From Prochlorococcus sp. MIT 1223 (GTDB taxonomy: Bacteria; Cyanobacteriota; Cyanobacteriia; PCC-6307; Cyanobiaceae): a DNA stretch of 64,000 nt. Under the pieces are notes generated by a model. The model searched no databases. It saw only the letters and a program-made list of their open reading frames with translations, and was not told where the DNA came from. This document shows positions 29,391 through 38,828 of this stretch, piece after piece; within the stretch, counting starts at the first letter, position 1, and each line of letters opens with the position of its first letter. The translations under genes and the position numbers were made by a program. The stretch covers positions 772,865 through 836,864 of the forward strand of contig NZ_CP139303.1 in the NCBI RefSeq assembly GCF_034092465.1. Reading direction: 5' to 3'.

Positions 29391-30089
29391 TTAATTCAAA
29401 TACTCAAATTTAAAACGGTCCATTAAACATTTTTTTATTAAAGGCTTAACTTCATTAACGGTAATCCCTGGAATCCAGTAATCAAGCTTTCCAACCAAAT
29501 CACTGTTTAGGCCACAAGGTAATATTTTTTTGAATCCATTTAAGTCACAATTGACATTGAGAGCAATTCCATGCTGAGTAACCCAGCGACGACAGCCTAT
29601 TCCAATTGAAGCAATCTTAAAGTTATTGCACCAAACACCTGTTAATCCCGGAACTCTCACCCCCGTAAGATTTAGAGCTTTGAGTACATCCATTAGAACC
29701 TCCTCAAGCTGCCGTAGATACCATGCTAAATCAGTTTTATATCGATGAAGGTCAATTACCAAATAAACGACCAACTGTCCTGATAAATGATGAGTAACCT
29801 CTCCTCCACGATCAATGCGGAACAATTCTGAAGGTGAGGACTCAATGTTGAAAAGAAGATTCTCTTGACTTGATCCTCTCCCAAGGGTGTAACAAGAAGA
29901 GTGTTCTAATAGCCAAATCGCCTGCGGAGCTTGAGGATCCCGAAGAAGCCTGCCCCTCCATTCCCTCTGCCAGTCCCAGGCTGTCTCAAATTGGACTAAG
30001 CCTTTTGGCTCAAAAATGCAAGCAGACGAACCGTTCTCTGTTACATAATTAGTATCTACTCTTCCAGTATTACCTGGCGCCGGAGGCAT
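29391..30089 (-). CDS. lipB: Octanoyl-[acyl carrier protein]:protein N-octanoyltransferase
   Basis: 232 residues from ATG 30087-30089. The family pattern is clear: LLEHSSCYTLGRGSS (about 70), RGGEVTHHLSGQLVVY (about 102), the Lys in NNFKIASIGIG and the Cys thiol in LNVNCDL near 185. LipB moves octanoyl from ACP to lipoyl domains, such as that of the E2 encoded 3.4 kb downstream. An ATG 21 bp further upstream (30108-30110) would overlap the divergent hpf start by 18 bp, so I prefer the inner one; the true start may be later still, as family members begin near EPKGLVQFETAWDWQ. Confidence 0.93.
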   Translation of the reverse strand: MPPAPGNTGRVDTNYVTENGSSACIFEPKGLVQFETAWDWQREWRGRLLRDPQAPQAIWLLEHSSCYTLGRGSSQENLLFNIESSPSELFRIDRGGEVTHHLSGQLVVYLVIDLHRYKTDLAWYLRQLEEVLMDVLKALNLTGVRVPGLTGVWCNNFKIASIGIGCRRWVTQHGIALNVNCDLNGFKKILPCGLNSDLVGKLDYWIPGITVNEVKPLIKKCLMDRFKFEYLN

Positions 30090-30092
30090 TAA

Positions 30093-30680
30093 ATGAAGCT
30101 GCTTATTCATGGGCGAAATCTTGAACTAACACCTGCACTGCGTGAATACACACAATTAAAAATTGAAAAAGCTACACATCATTTTGAAGAAATAGTACAG
30201 GAAGCTGATGTTCATCTTTCTGTAGCAAGGAACCCAAGAGTTCCACAACAAATTGCTGAAGTGACGGTTTTTGCGAATGGAACTGTCATCAGGGCCCAAG
30301 AACGAAGCGAAAATTTATACGCAAGTATCGATTTGGTAGCAAGCAAATTATCGCGACAGCTAAGAAAGTATAAAGAAAGACATAATCATCATCATCCAAA
30401 TAATAGTAATAAGGACTCTAATAATTCTGAGACAGAAGATATTTTCGTTGACAATTCTATTAATGATTCACTGACAAAAGGGAAAGAACCTTATCTTCCT
30501 AATCCTGGCATCAGAAGAAAGTATTTTTCAATGAGGCCAATGAGTATTGAAGACGCGAGACATCAGCTTGATTTAATTGATCACGATTTCTACTTGTTCA
30601 GAGATAAAGATAGCAAAGAGTTACAAGTAATCTACAAAAGGAATCATGGAGGCTATGGAGTTATACAAGCCAAGGACTAA
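30093..30680 (+). CDS. hpf: Ribosome hibernation promoting factor, long form (LrtA)
   Basis: 195 residues, the long form. The N-terminal domain (1-98) binds the decoding region of the 30S subunit: MKLLIHGRNLELTPALREY, EADVHLSVARNPRVP. A His/Asn/Ser-rich linker (HNHHHPNNSNKDSNN) leads to the C-terminal dimerisation domain (about 140-195, starting KYFSMRPMSIEDA). Long Hpf dimerises 70S ribosomes to inactive 100S particles in the dark or stationary phase; in cyanobacteria it is known as light-repressed LrtA. It is divergent from lipB with 3 bp between start codons. Confidence 0.96.
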   Translation: MKLLIHGRNLELTPALREYTQLKIEKATHHFEEIVQEADVHLSVARNPRVPQQIAEVTVFANGTVIRAQERSENLYASIDLVASKLSRQLRKYKERHNHHHPNNSNKDSNNSETEDIFVDNSINDSLTKGKEPYLPNPGIRRKYFSMRPMSIEDARHQLDLIDHDFYLFRDKDSKELQVIYKRNHGGYGVIQAKD

Positions 30681-30697
30681 TTATTTCTTCTCTTGAA

Positions 30698-31393
30698 ATG
30701 ATTAACAATCCTGATCAATATAATCAAATCGAGACCTCAGAGCTTGCTCAACTAATACATCAAGCCGCTTTAGGCCCGCATCTTTCAGAAGAAGCTCTTT
30801 CTCAAATTTGCAATGCCACTAAGCATTTTGATTTTTCAGGATTATGTACAAATTTAATTCGATTAGAAAAAGCAAAAATATTTATGGGAGCAAAGCATCA
30901 AGCAAAGTTAATTGCAGTTATAGCTTTCCCTTTTGGAAACATCCCTGGAGACTTAAAAAAACAAGAAGCAGAATGGGCTGCTAATCAAGGCGCCAATGAA
31001 TTAGATGTTGTTCCAAATTTCTTTGCTTTACAGCAAGGAGAAGCAAATAAGTTTGCCGAAGAGCTTGCAGAGATATGTGAGATAGGACTTCCTGTAAGAG
31101 CTATTCTTGATAGTAATTATCTATCAAAGGAAAAGTTATCATTAGCTATTTCAGCGTCTATAGATGCTGGGGTATCTGGGGTGATAAGCGGAAACGGATT
31201 TGGGCAACCAATTTCCAAAGAAATAATCAAAGAAATGTCCAAGCTAGTTAAAGGGCAATGTGAGCTCAAAGCAGTTGGGGGAATAAAAACTCTTTCTCAT
31301 GCAACAGAAGTCCTGCAAGCAGGAGCAACTCAAATAGGCACTAGTTTTGGGATGGAATTAATGCAAGAGATAAGGAGGGGACATAAAGATTGA
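30698..31393 (+). CDS. deoC: Deoxyribose-phosphate aldolase
   Basis: 231 residues. TIM-barrel class I aldolase with AVIAFPFGNIPGDLKKQEAEW (about 80), GANELDVVPNF with the proton-relay Asp (about 100) and the Schiff-base Lys in ELKAVGGIKT (about 198). Cleaves deoxyribose 5-phosphate to glyceraldehyde 3-phosphate and acetaldehyde. The gene is 17 bp after hpf and overlaps the TTG start of recO by 4 bp, so hpf-deoC-recO look like an operon. Confidence 0.93.
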   Translation: MINNPDQYNQIETSELAQLIHQAALGPHLSEEALSQICNATKHFDFSGLCTNLIRLEKAKIFMGAKHQAKLIAVIAFPFGNIPGDLKKQEAEWAANQGANELDVVPNFFALQQGEANKFAEELAEICEIGLPVRAILDSNYLSKEKLSLAISASIDAGVSGVISGNGFGQPISKEIIKEMSKLVKGQCELKAVGGIKTLSHATEVLQAGATQIGTSFGMELMQEIRRGHKD

Positions 31394-32196
31394 CTTCATC
31401 TGAATACCTCAAAGGTCTCTCCCTAAAAGTTAGTCCACTTGGTGAAAACGATAGATTACTAACTTTCCTAAGCGATTCAGAAGGCATCACACGCTTAGCA
31501 ATTCCTGGAGCACGGAAACCCAAAAGCAGTCTTGCCGCAGCAGCACCTCTGACATTTCTAGAGCTACAGGTAGTCGGAAAAAGAGGGCTTAAAAGAGTCA
31601 GACAAATGAAAATTATCAAAAGTTTTAGTAATTTAGGAAAACAATTAGAGACCTTAGCTGCAGCACAAGTCCTGAGCGAACTATGTCTATTGTTAATAGC
31701 CAATAATGATCCTCAGGCAAATTTTCTAAGCACAGTCTTAATTCATCTCGAACGTCTAGAAGAAATAAGTTATAGCCATCAAAAAGATATATTAATTTTG
31801 GCCAATTGTGTCCAGTCTTGTGCTCACCTACTTGCTTTAGGTGGTTATTCTTTACCTATTCAAGTCTGCTCTCAAACCGGCAGGGAGCTAGTGCCACCCA
31901 TCGGAAATTGGGAATGGAGATGTAGTTTCATGCCAGACGAAGGTTTTATCATCGGGTCAGTCCCAAATGCTTTAATTCAATTAAACCCATCTGAATTAGC
32001 CCTACTTCAAAGACTTCTTCATCCCGATCTTCCTAGAAAAAAAAATGGAGAGATAATGGGACCCAAAGAAGTTTGGTTAAAGCTATTAAGCGTCATAGAA
32101 GGATGGACAAATAATCACCTGCCCTATAGAGTTCGTTCACTAAAAATGCTAAAAGAGATTCTTACTTCTCATCAAGATGTAGACACTAATAAATAA
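31390..32196 (+). CDS. recO: DNA repair protein RecO
   Basis: 268 residues from a TTG that overlaps the deoC stop. The N-terminal OB-fold contains GLSLKVSPLGENDRLLTFLSDSEGI and LAIPGARKPKSSLAA, followed by helical domains. RecO loads RecA onto SSB-coated gaps with RecR. The zinc Cys cluster of many RecO proteins is only partly present here (single Cys near 175-190), which is common in cyanobacterial members. Last gene of the hpf-deoC-recO group. Confidence 0.88.
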   Translation: MTSSEYLKGLSLKVSPLGENDRLLTFLSDSEGITRLAIPGARKPKSSLAAAAPLTFLELQVVGKRGLKRVRQMKIIKSFSNLGKQLETLAAAQVLSELCLLLIANNDPQANFLSTVLIHLERLEEISYSHQKDILILANCVQSCAHLLALGGYSLPIQVCSQTGRELVPPIGNWEWRCSFMPDEGFIIGSVPNALIQLNPSELALLQRLLHPDLPRKKNGEIMGPKEVWLKLLSVIEGWTNNHLPYRVRSLKMLKEILTSHQDVDTNK

Positions 32197-32519
32197 TAAA
32201 GTTTCAATGATTAATATAGCTACTAGAAGTAGATAAAGTATAAAAGATTTAAGTTCAAATTACGTTGAATCGAAACATGAAGGCTTTAGCCTAAGAAAAG
32301 GTGAAAGGTAAGCAGCAAGATGCTTCAAAAAAATTAGCTGGACAAGATTCTTTGTATTTGAAAACTGAATGAATATTTATATAGACATCTCTCTCTTATG
32401 CAATTAAATCTCTGATTATCGACCTTAAGATTTTGCCTAAGCAAACATAATTAGAAAATTTTCTAGAAAAACCACTAATAGGCTGCTAATTTACATATAT
32501 AATTTGCATCCTACAGCTA
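32197..32519. other. Intergenic region recO to glycosyltransferase, no gene seen
   Basis: 323 bp, AT-rich. It contains a possible 23-codon frame from GTG 32301 (MKGKQQDASKKLAGQ) with little support, and a promoter-like TATAAT at 32496-32502 about 20 bp before the glycosyltransferase start. No hairpin with a T run was found after recO. Confidence 0.5.
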
Positions 32520-33794
32520 GTGGCGCATATCGCCTGGCTGGGCAAGAAAACGCCATTCTGCGGAAATGTTAGCTACGGCCTAAGCACCACAAAGGCGCTT
32601 AGGGAAAGAGGTCATAAAACAAGTTTTATTCACTTTGACAATCCAAGTAACCCAAATAACAAGCAAACTTCTTTACTAGCAAATGATCCAGATGTAAGTC
32701 TTCCTTATCTCATTAAATCTCAGGTTTATACAATTCCTTCTCCGCGAGCACAAAGAGAACTAAGAGAATCTCTTGAAAGACTTAAACCTGACCTAATACA
32801 TGCAAGCCTTACTTTGTCTCCACTGGATTTCAGATTACCTGAGCTTTGCCACCAACTTCATGTTCCAGTAATAGCAACATTCCACCCTGCCTTTGATTCA
32901 GGGATGAGGAGCTTAACTGCGAGCACACAACAGCTGACCTATCAACTTTATGCGCCATCGTTAGCGAAGTATCACAAAGTGATTGTTTTCTCTGAAATGC
33001 AAGCAGAGGTGCTCGCCAAACTAGGTGTAAAAGAAACTCGAATTGAAGTAATTCCCAATGGAGTAGACCCAGACTTATGGCTACCTAAAGACGCAAATAA
33101 TGAAACATATGTTCAACGCAAAGTAAAAGAGCGCATAGGGAATAGCCGTATCTTTCTTTATATGGGAAGAATTGCTTCAGAAAAAAATGTTGAAGCCCTT
33201 CTTAGAGCATGGCGTCAAATAGAAACAAAGAACTGTCGGCTTGTAATTGTGGGAGATGGTCCACTTCGACCAACCTTAGAAAATAATTTTCTGGCAAATG
33301 ATGATGATGATGTCCTTTGGTGGGGGTACGAATCAGATTTAGAAACAAAAATAGCACTACTTCAATGTGCCGAAGTATTTTTACTCCCCAGCCTAGTTGA
33401 AGGCCTTTCAATAGCTTTACTTGAAGCAATGGCAACTGGTACTGCATGTATTGCGACTGATGCAGGAGCAGATGGAGAAGTTCTTGAAGATGGCGCAGGA
33501 ATAATCATGAGCACTGACAATGTAACGGCTCAATTACGCACTCTTATTCCAGTACTTAAAGATCAACCTGTTCTAACTACAGAGTTAGGTAGACGTGCAA
33601 GGTTAAGGATTCTTGAAAGATATACTCTCAAACAAAATATCGATGTTCTAGAAGAACTTTATAAAAAACTTCTAAAAAGAAAAGAAGGGAACTCCCTCAA
33701 GCCAATTCACGACTTCTCTCAGCAGCGACAACAACAGCCTCTATCAAAGCAGATCGCACGCCTGCCATTTCAAGATGTCTTAGAGCAGCAATAG
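32520..33794 (+). CDS. Family 4 (GT-B) glycosyltransferase
   Basis: 424 residues from a GTG start. The N-terminal Rossmann domain begins HIAWLGKKTPFCGNVSYGL, an unusual form of the acceptor-side Gly-rich loop, and the C-terminal domain has FLYMGRIASEKNVEALL, VIVGDGPLR and the donor-binding EGLSIALLEAMATGTA (about 305). Donor and acceptor are unknown; lipid glycosylation such as glucosyl- or galactosyl-diacylglycerol synthesis is possible but not shown. The 3' end overlaps convergent proC by 98 bp, including a Gln-rich tail (QQRQQQPLSKQ). Confidence 0.82.
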   Translation: MAHIAWLGKKTPFCGNVSYGLSTTKALRERGHKTSFIHFDNPSNPNNKQTSLLANDPDVSLPYLIKSQVYTIPSPRAQRELRESLERLKPDLIHASLTLSPLDFRLPELCHQLHVPVIATFHPAFDSGMRSLTASTQQLTYQLYAPSLAKYHKVIVFSEMQAEVLAKLGVKETRIEVIPNGVDPDLWLPKDANNETYVQRKVKERIGNSRIFLYMGRIASEKNVEALLRAWRQIETKNCRLVIVGDGPLRPTLENNFLANDDDDVLWWGYESDLETKIALLQCAEVFLLPSLVEGLSIALLEAMATGTACIATDAGADGEVLEDGAGIIMSTDNVTAQLRTLIPVLKDQPVLTTELGRRARLRILERYTLKQNIDVLEELYKKLLKRKEGNSLKPIHDFSQQRQQQPLSKQIARLPFQDVLEQQ

Positions 33795-34515
33795 TTGTTC
33801 CACCAGGTGAAGCGACCATTTCTCTTAACTCGCTTGGATGTATTTTTTGCTCATTTAGCAATAAAGCAGTTCCAGCTAAAGTTCTATTAGCTAAATAATT
33901 AGCTCTTTGACGTGGCAGCCCAGCAGCAACGGCTCCATCTGCTAAGGCTTCTATCATCAAAGCAACATATGCTGGGCCTGAAGAAGTTAATGCTAAGAAA
34001 GCATCTAATTGTTTCTCAGGTAATTCAAAAACCTCACTAATCGGAGTAAAGATATTTCTGACTAATGTTTTCTGTTCCATCGTAACTTCTTTTCCCCACG
34101 CCAAGCCAGTGAGGCCTGCTTTGGCCAATACTGGAGTATTAGGAACAGCTCGGACACAACTATGTTTTGGGAAAGATTCCTGAAGTCTTCTTAAAGTGAT
34201 GCCAGCAAGCAAAGAAATCAATAAAGGTTTTCCAGAGCTATGTGTATTAATCGTTGGAAGTTTAATTTCATTTAGTTGCTGCGGCTTAATTGCCAACAAT
34301 TGAACTGGTGCAGTCCAAACTTCTTTAGCTATAGGATCTGACGATGCGACAACTTTTAATTCTTTAGGAAAATCCTCTAAAGCGACCTCCACACTTTTTT
34401 GTTGACCTACAACAGCTAAAACACTATCAGGCTTAAAATCACCATTTTCTATTAAAGGGGTAAGAAGAGCTTGAGCCATCCGACCAAACCCAATTACGCC
34501 AAGAGATAAAAGCAC
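33697..34515 (-). CDS. proC: Pyrroline-5-carboxylate reductase
   Basis: 272 residues. The NADP fold starts with LGVIGFGRMAQALLTPL; the family box includes PNTPVLAKAGLTGLA (about 122) and TSSGPAYVALMIEALADGAVAAGLPR (the substrate loop, about 178), then ASPGGTTIAALRHLE. Last step of proline synthesis. Final gene of the minus-strand run starting at der, 5 bp after sepF. The last 98 bp overlap the glycosyltransferase gene. Confidence 0.96.
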   Translation of the reverse strand: MLLSLGVIGFGRMAQALLTPLIENGDFKPDSVLAVVGQQKSVEVALEDFPKELKVVASSDPIAKEVWTAPVQLLAIKPQQLNEIKLPTINTHSSGKPLLISLLAGITLRRLQESFPKHSCVRAVPNTPVLAKAGLTGLAWGKEVTMEQKTLVRNIFTPISEVFELPEKQLDAFLALTSSGPAYVALMIEALADGAVAAGLPRQRANYLANRTLAGTALLLNEQKIHPSELREMVASPGGTTIAALRHLEMAGVRSALIEAVVVAAERSRELA

Positions 34516-34520
34516 TTAAA

Positions 34521-35099
34521 TTAGAGAGCCGCTGCCAGAGAATCTCCCCAAGCCGGCTCAGGGGCCGGAACGACTTCTTTAGATAACGATGATTCATTAT
34601 CCTTATTTACGACTGTGGAAGGAGAGGCTTCTTCTTGAAAAGAGTTGGTAACGTTGACACAGCTTGGGGCGAATAAAAAGATACTCTCACCAACTCGCTC
34701 TTGATGACCATCAATTGCAAAAGTGCCACCTGCAACAAAATCAACTGCTCTTTGAGCTTGATCAGGCTCCATCATTGTTAAATTAAGTATGACTGTCTTC
34801 CTTTCTCTCAAAGCTTGGATTGCTCTTGGCATCTCATCAAAACTTCTTGGTTCCATGAGATTAACTTCAGAACTTGTAGAAGAAATACCTGGCATACCAA
34901 TCACATTAGAAGATGCTGAATTGTCTTTTGAGGAAAAAGGATTCGAATGAGCTAGAGGAGCAACCTGCTTACCATAATCTCTCGGGTTCCTATTCCCAGA
35001 ATCAAACTCATCTCCTGTTTCGTAATCGAGCTCATCAAAATCACTATCTAAATAGTCGTCACCAGCAACGACAGCACGAAGACGGGAAATAAGCGACAC
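34521..35099 (-). CDS. sepF: Cell division protein SepF
   Basis: 192 residues. The N-terminal amphipathic membrane-binding part starts [18 protein letters not shown], followed by an acidic linker and the conserved SepF core at about 82-160: [42 protein letters not shown]. SepF anchors FtsZ filaments to the membrane and aligns them. It lies between pipY and proC, the common cyanobacterial order (yggS-sepF-proC). Works with the Ftn2/ARC6 protein at 3.3-5.4 kb. Confidence 0.95.
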   Translation of the reverse strand: MSLISRLRAVVAGDDYLDSDFDELDYETGDEFDSGNRNPRDYGKQVAPLAHSNPFSSKDNSASSNVIGMPGISSTSSEVNLMEPRSFDEMPRAIQALRERKTVILNLTMMEPDQAQRAVDFVAGGTFAIDGHQERVGESIFLFAPSCVNVTNSFQEEASPSTVVNKDNESSLSKEVVPAPEPAWGDSLAAAL

Positions 35100-35258
35100 C
35101 TGTTAATTCCTCACGAGAAATTGTGAATTAAGTTGGGATTAATCCCAATTAAAGGAAGATCTTCTAAAAAAGACATAATCCTCATACTTAAATAACGTTC
35201 CTTTAAGTCTGGGGCAAGGTTTTTAATTACTTTTTTTGATATCTCGAAGAATATTGAA

Positions 35259-35900
35259 TTATTTAACACGATCTCCAAACAAAAACGAACCAACGCGCAC
35301 CAAAGTAGATCCAGCTTCTACCGCTTGTCTCCAGTCTTGACTCATTCCCATTGAGCAATCTTTTAATTTAAGTGAATTCGCTAATTCCCTACACTCACAA
35401 TACAGTTTTTTTCTCCCTTCTAAGTCAAGGTCAAAAGGGGTGATTGTCATTAATCCGCAGATTTCAAGATTAGGTGAATTTGATAATTTTTTCCAAGAGA
35501 CCAGAAGATCTTCAACTGAAAATCCAACCTTTGCTGGGTCTTCTCTAAACTTGACTTGAAGCATTATTTGAGGAAATCGATTTTCTTCTTTAGAGATTCT
35601 TGCAATTCTTTCTGCCAGCTCTAATGAATGGACAGAATGAATTACATCAAAATGTTGTACTACGGACCTGACTTTATTGGACTGCAGGTGACCTACAAAA
35701 TGCCATCTGATCTTATTGATATCAGATAAGTTTTTAATTTTAGGTAAAGCTTCTTGAAGCCGACTCTCGCCAAAGTCAAATTGGCCATGCTCTGCAAAAA
35801 TTCGAATGATTGAATCAGGATGACCTTTACTGACAGCAAGTAAGCCAACCTTTGGAGGCAAAAGCCTTTTAATTTGATTTAGTCGATCAGCAAAACTCAC
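35259..35900 (-). CDS. pipY: PLP homeostasis protein PipY (YggS/PLPBP family)
   Basis: 213 residues. The TIM-barrel PLP protein has its Lys in LAVSKGHP (about 25), then FGESRLQEALPK, WHFVGHLQSNKV, and near the end MGMSQDWRQAVEAGSTLVRVGSFLFG. It keeps the balance of PLP and amino/keto acids and is not an enzyme. The gene is 3 bp after pipX, the classic pipX-pipY operon of cyanobacteria, in which PipX enhances pipY translation. A 159-bp spacer separates it from sepF. Confidence 0.94.
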   Translation of the reverse strand: MSFADRLNQIKRLLPPKVGLLAVSKGHPDSIIRIFAEHGQFDFGESRLQEALPKIKNLSDINKIRWHFVGHLQSNKVRSVVQHFDVIHSVHSLELAERIARISKEENRFPQIMLQVKFREDPAKVGFSVEDLLVSWKKLSNSPNLEICGLMTITPFDLDLEGRKKLYCECRELANSLKLKDCSMGMSQDWRQAVEAGSTLVRVGSFLFGDRVK

Positions 35901-35903
35901 TAG

Positions 35904-36170
35904 TTAAATAAAAGTTTGTTTAAATAATTTTTGCCAAGACTCAAGTTCAATTGACCTATCTCTTCTACATTTTGAGATATTCACTTCAGCATGATGTCTT
36001 GCATCCATATATGGAATAACTTCAAACTGAGCTCCTCTTGGTTGAAGAGTAACTAGAAAAAACATTTTTTGGGCATATAAAGTTGCATATACATCTCTTC
36101 CTTGCCCAGCAGGAGAAACCAAATAAAGCATCCCAAAAGTAGGATGATTTAGATATCGCTCAGCATTCAA
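35904..36170 (-). CDS. pipX: PII-interacting protein PipX
   Basis: 88 residues. The Tudor-like start ERYLNHPTFGMLYLVS and VYATLYAQKMFFLVT match PipX, followed by the two C-terminal helices with CRRDRSIELESW. PipX switches between binding PII (nitrogen-rich) and co-activating NtcA (nitrogen-poor), linking nitrogen supply to transcription. Directly upstream of pipY (3 bp). Length is normal for the family. Confidence 0.95.
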   Translation of the reverse strand: MNAERYLNHPTFGMLYLVSPAGQGRDVYATLYAQKMFFLVTLQPRGAQFEVIPYMDARHHAEVNISKCRRDRSIELESWQKLFKQTFI

Positions 36171-36245
36171 TGTCTGAAAAATAATTCATTAACCAAAACC
36201 TTACATCTTTACGTAGTCAAATAACACTGGAAATGTTTTTTATCA

Positions 36246-37121
36246 TTAATTGCCTATTTGACTTCTTAATATCAATCCCACTCCAAAAGCAAGTGCTGAG
36301 AATAGATTGATACCTGAAATCTTAACTATTGATCTTTTTGGTCTGAAATACTTCGAGGGGAGAAAATTACCATTTCTTGCAACAAGAGCATCTGCACCTT
36401 GTTGAGATCTTAAAAGAATATTTGATAGCAAGCGTTCACCTACAGACAATAAGATTCCAAAAGATGATTTCACCCCAAGCTTCTTAAAGTTAACTGCTCT
36501 TGTCGACAAAGATCTCAAAAGGTTTTGAAATTCTTCTTGAATTAGAGGAATAAATCTTAAAGCCAAAAGCATTTGAAAGCTAATTTTCTCCGAAGGGAAA
36601 CCTAATCGCTCTAAAGGAGTGAGAAACCAATTCAATGACCAAACAAGATCTTCAGGAGTTGAAGTTATCAACATTAAATTCACGCTATGAACCACTGTGA
36701 AAATTAACGTTGAGCTATTCAATCCCAATTGTGCAGAGCGTCTGTTAATCAACAAAGGGCCTATTTTTATCTGCCAACTAGGGCTATCAGGGATGAGAAC
36801 TTCTAATTCTTGAGGGTCTCTAATTGGTATCACCGATGATGGTTCACCTGTTGGTAGAAGGATTGCAAATATGCCTATAAATGAAGCCAATAGAACTAAA
36901 AAAACAAGTGGTTTAATCCAAATTCGACGAGGTAGGCCACTGACAAAAGTTATAAATAAAAGCGCTAATACTAATCCCATTCGCCAAGAGACAGGAGCAA
37001 GAATAGGACTTAACAAAAAGAATAAAACCCAAACGATTTTCATTCGTGGGTCTATTAAACGTAACCACCCCTTTTCTCCAGATACATATTGACCTATTGG
37101 GACCTTGCGTAACCAATCCAT
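36246..37121 (-). CDS. Energy-coupling factor (ECF) type transmembrane protein EcfT/CbiQ-like
   Basis: 291 residues, with about five to six membrane segments (for instance VWVLFFLLSPILAPVSWRMGLVLALLFITF at about 30-60, which is written here only as VWVLFFLLSPILAP). The cytoplasmic coupling loop has ALRFIPLIQEEFQNLLRSL and RSQQGADALVARNG, similar to the Ala-Arg-Gly boxes of EcfT. It would join an ECF ATPase and a substrate-binding S component, neither of which is nearby, so it is probably a shared-module type. Located 3 bp after der and upstream of pipX. Confidence 0.85.
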   Translation of the reverse strand: MDWLRKVPIGQYVSGEKGWLRLIDPRMKIVWVLFFLLSPILAPVSWRMGLVLALLFITFVSGLPRRIWIKPLVFLVLLASFIGIFAILLPTGEPSSVIPIRDPQELEVLIPDSPSWQIKIGPLLINRRSAQLGLNSSTLIFTVVHSVNLMLITSTPEDLVWSLNWFLTPLERLGFPSEKISFQMLLALRFIPLIQEEFQNLLRSLSTRAVNFKKLGVKSSFGILLSVGERLLSNILLRSQQGADALVARNGNFLPSKYFRPKRSIVKISGINLFSALAFGVGLILRSQIGN

Positions 37122-37124
37122 AAA

Positions 37125-38492
37125 TCAAGGAGAAGATTCTATTTTTTGTTTAGCCAAGTCCTTCTCCGCATCTCTTTGAGGCTTACCCCTCCAAAATAAT
37201 CTCAAAGGGGTACCTTCGAAGCCTAATCCTTCTCTCAAGTGTCTTTCAACATATCTACGATATGTTTCCCCAAATAGTTTTGGATCATTTACAAAAAGAG
37301 TAAAACTAGGAGGGCTAGTCGCGACTTGTGTTCCATAATAAAGACGTCCTTGTCTTCCACCCCTACTAGTTGGAGGACTTCTCCAACTAGTAGCCTCCTT
37401 GAGCACCTCATTAACAACTGAAGTACTTACTCTTCGACGATGTTGCTCTATCGCCAATGCCGCAACAGCAAAGATTCCTTCTACTCTTTGGCCTGTCAGA
37501 GCAGAAGTAAATAACATATTTGCCCAATCAAGGAAATAAAGTTTTGCTCGAAGCTCTTTTTCCATCTTTGTCATCGTGTGACTATCTTTTTCAACAGCAT
37601 CCCATTTATTTACGACTAAGACACAAGCTCTCCCATCTTTCTCGATTTTGCCAGCCAAGCGCTGGTCTTGTTCAGTCACGCCATCCAAAGCATCTATTAC
37701 TAAAATACAAATATCACTTCGTTCTATTGCTTTTAAACTCCTATTGATCCCAAAGAATTCGGGTCCATAATTAACACTTTTCCTTCTACGTATTCCTGCT
37801 GTATCAATTACTTTCCATAATTTATCATTTTTAAACAAACTTGCATCAACAGAATCTCTAGTTGTTCCGCTAATGGGACTAACAATCGAACGTGATGATC
37901 CACATATTGAATTCAAGAGACTCGACTTCCCTACATTAGGTCTGCCTACAATTGCTAATTCAATAGGTTCTTCTTGTTCAAAACCTTCTTGAGCTACAGG
38001 GAGAAGGGATATAACTCGATCAAGTAATTCACCTGTCCCAACCCCATGAATTGCTGAAATTGGATAAGGTTCACCCAATCCAAGTTTCCAGAATTCCGCG
38101 GCCATTGATAATCCTTGCTCAGGAGATTCACATTTATTAACTGCCACCAACGTTTGGCAAGGATGAGATCTTAGCCATTCAGCAATCGATTCATCCGCTG
38201 AAGTAATTCCTTGTTGCCCATCAACAATTACTAGTGCAACAACTGCTTCGGTTAAGGCTAAATCAACCTGTTCTCTAATCTCTGGTAAGAACTCACTGTC
38301 ATCATCAAATAAAAGTCCCCCCGTATCGACAACCTTAAACTCTCTATCTCCCCAGTATCCATCTTGATAAATTCTATCCCTTGTAACACCTGGGATATCA
38401 TGAACAATAGCTTCACGACTGCGGCACAAACGATTAACTAACGTCGATTTTCCAACGTTAGGGCGACCAATTATTGCGACAACAGGACGCAT
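37125..38492 (-). CDS. der: Ribosome biogenesis GTPase Der (EngA)
   Basis: 455 residues from ATG at 38490-38492; the open frame extends 15 residues further, but the family begins with [15 protein letters not shown]. Two GTPase domains in tandem are seen: GRPNVGKST (about 9-17) with DTGG, and GRPNVGKSS (about 186-194) with DTAGIRRR, followed by a KH-like C-terminal domain near [10 protein letters not shown]. Der helps assemble the 50S subunit. First gene of the minus-strand run der-ecfT-pipX-pipY-sepF-proC. Confidence 0.97.
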   Translation of the reverse strand: MRPVVAIIGRPNVGKSTLVNRLCRSREAIVHDIPGVTRDRIYQDGYWGDREFKVVDTGGLLFDDDSEFLPEIREQVDLALTEAVVALVIVDGQQGITSADESIAEWLRSHPCQTLVAVNKCESPEQGLSMAAEFWKLGLGEPYPISAIHGVGTGELLDRVISLLPVAQEGFEQEEPIELAIVGRPNVGKSSLLNSICGSSRSIVSPISGTTRDSVDASLFKNDKLWKVIDTAGIRRRKSVNYGPEFFGINRSLKAIERSDICILVIDALDGVTEQDQRLAGKIEKDGRACVLVVNKWDAVEKDSHTMTKMEKELRAKLYFLDWANMLFTSALTGQRVEGIFAVAALAIEQHRRRVSTSVVNEVLKEATSWRSPPTSRGGRQGRLYYGTQVATSPPSFTLFVNDPKLFGETYRRYVERHLREGLGFEGTPLRLFWRGKPQRDAEKDLAKQKIESSP

Positions 38493-38590
38493 CAAATCTA
38501 TTCCCCTACATAAGAGTATTAATCCTTTATAGACCAATTGGGTGAATGATTCTGCATACTGGTTTCAGGAAATAAGAATTTCTGAAAACA

Positions 38591-38800
38591 ATGCATAAAA
38601 AATCAGAAGGTCCATTTAGAAGAAAATCCATTGATAAAACAAGGGATTTTAGTATTCATGCGCCATGGGTAGGAGCGGCTATAGCCTTAATTGCAATTGC
38701 TCAATTGCCAATTGCAATTAAGACTAGTTTAGATCTTATCTGTATTACGAAAGGAGTTAATGAGAACAACCCCACAATCTTGTTATGCAAAGATCTTTAA
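38591..38800 (+). CDS. Small hypothetical membrane protein, 69 residues
   Basis: A Lys/Arg-rich N-terminus (KKSEGPFRRKSIDKTRDFSIH) is followed by one hydrophobic segment at about 28-50 (WVGAAIALIAIAQLPIAIKTS) and a short tail with two Cys. Family not recognised. It is divergent from der and ends 28 bp before the dus gene, so it may share a promoter with it. Confidence 0.6.
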   Translation: MHKKSEGPFRRKSIDKTRDFSIHAPWVGAAIALIAIAQLPIAIKTSLDLICITKGVNENNPTILLCKDL

Positions 38801-38828
38801 AGCTCTTTCAAGAAATACATGAAAGAGA

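Noticed and set aside
30360-30430. His/Asn-rich stretch in hpf as a metal site
   Set aside because: It is the known variable linker between the two domains of long Hpf.
33298-33312. GATGATGATGAT-type short repeat in the glycosyltransferase
   Set aside because: It only encodes a short Asp run on a surface loop; too short to be a functional repeat.
35111-35293. 60-codon minus-strand frame between sepF and pipY
   Set aside because: It overlaps the end of pipY in another frame and shows no family pattern; most likely chance.
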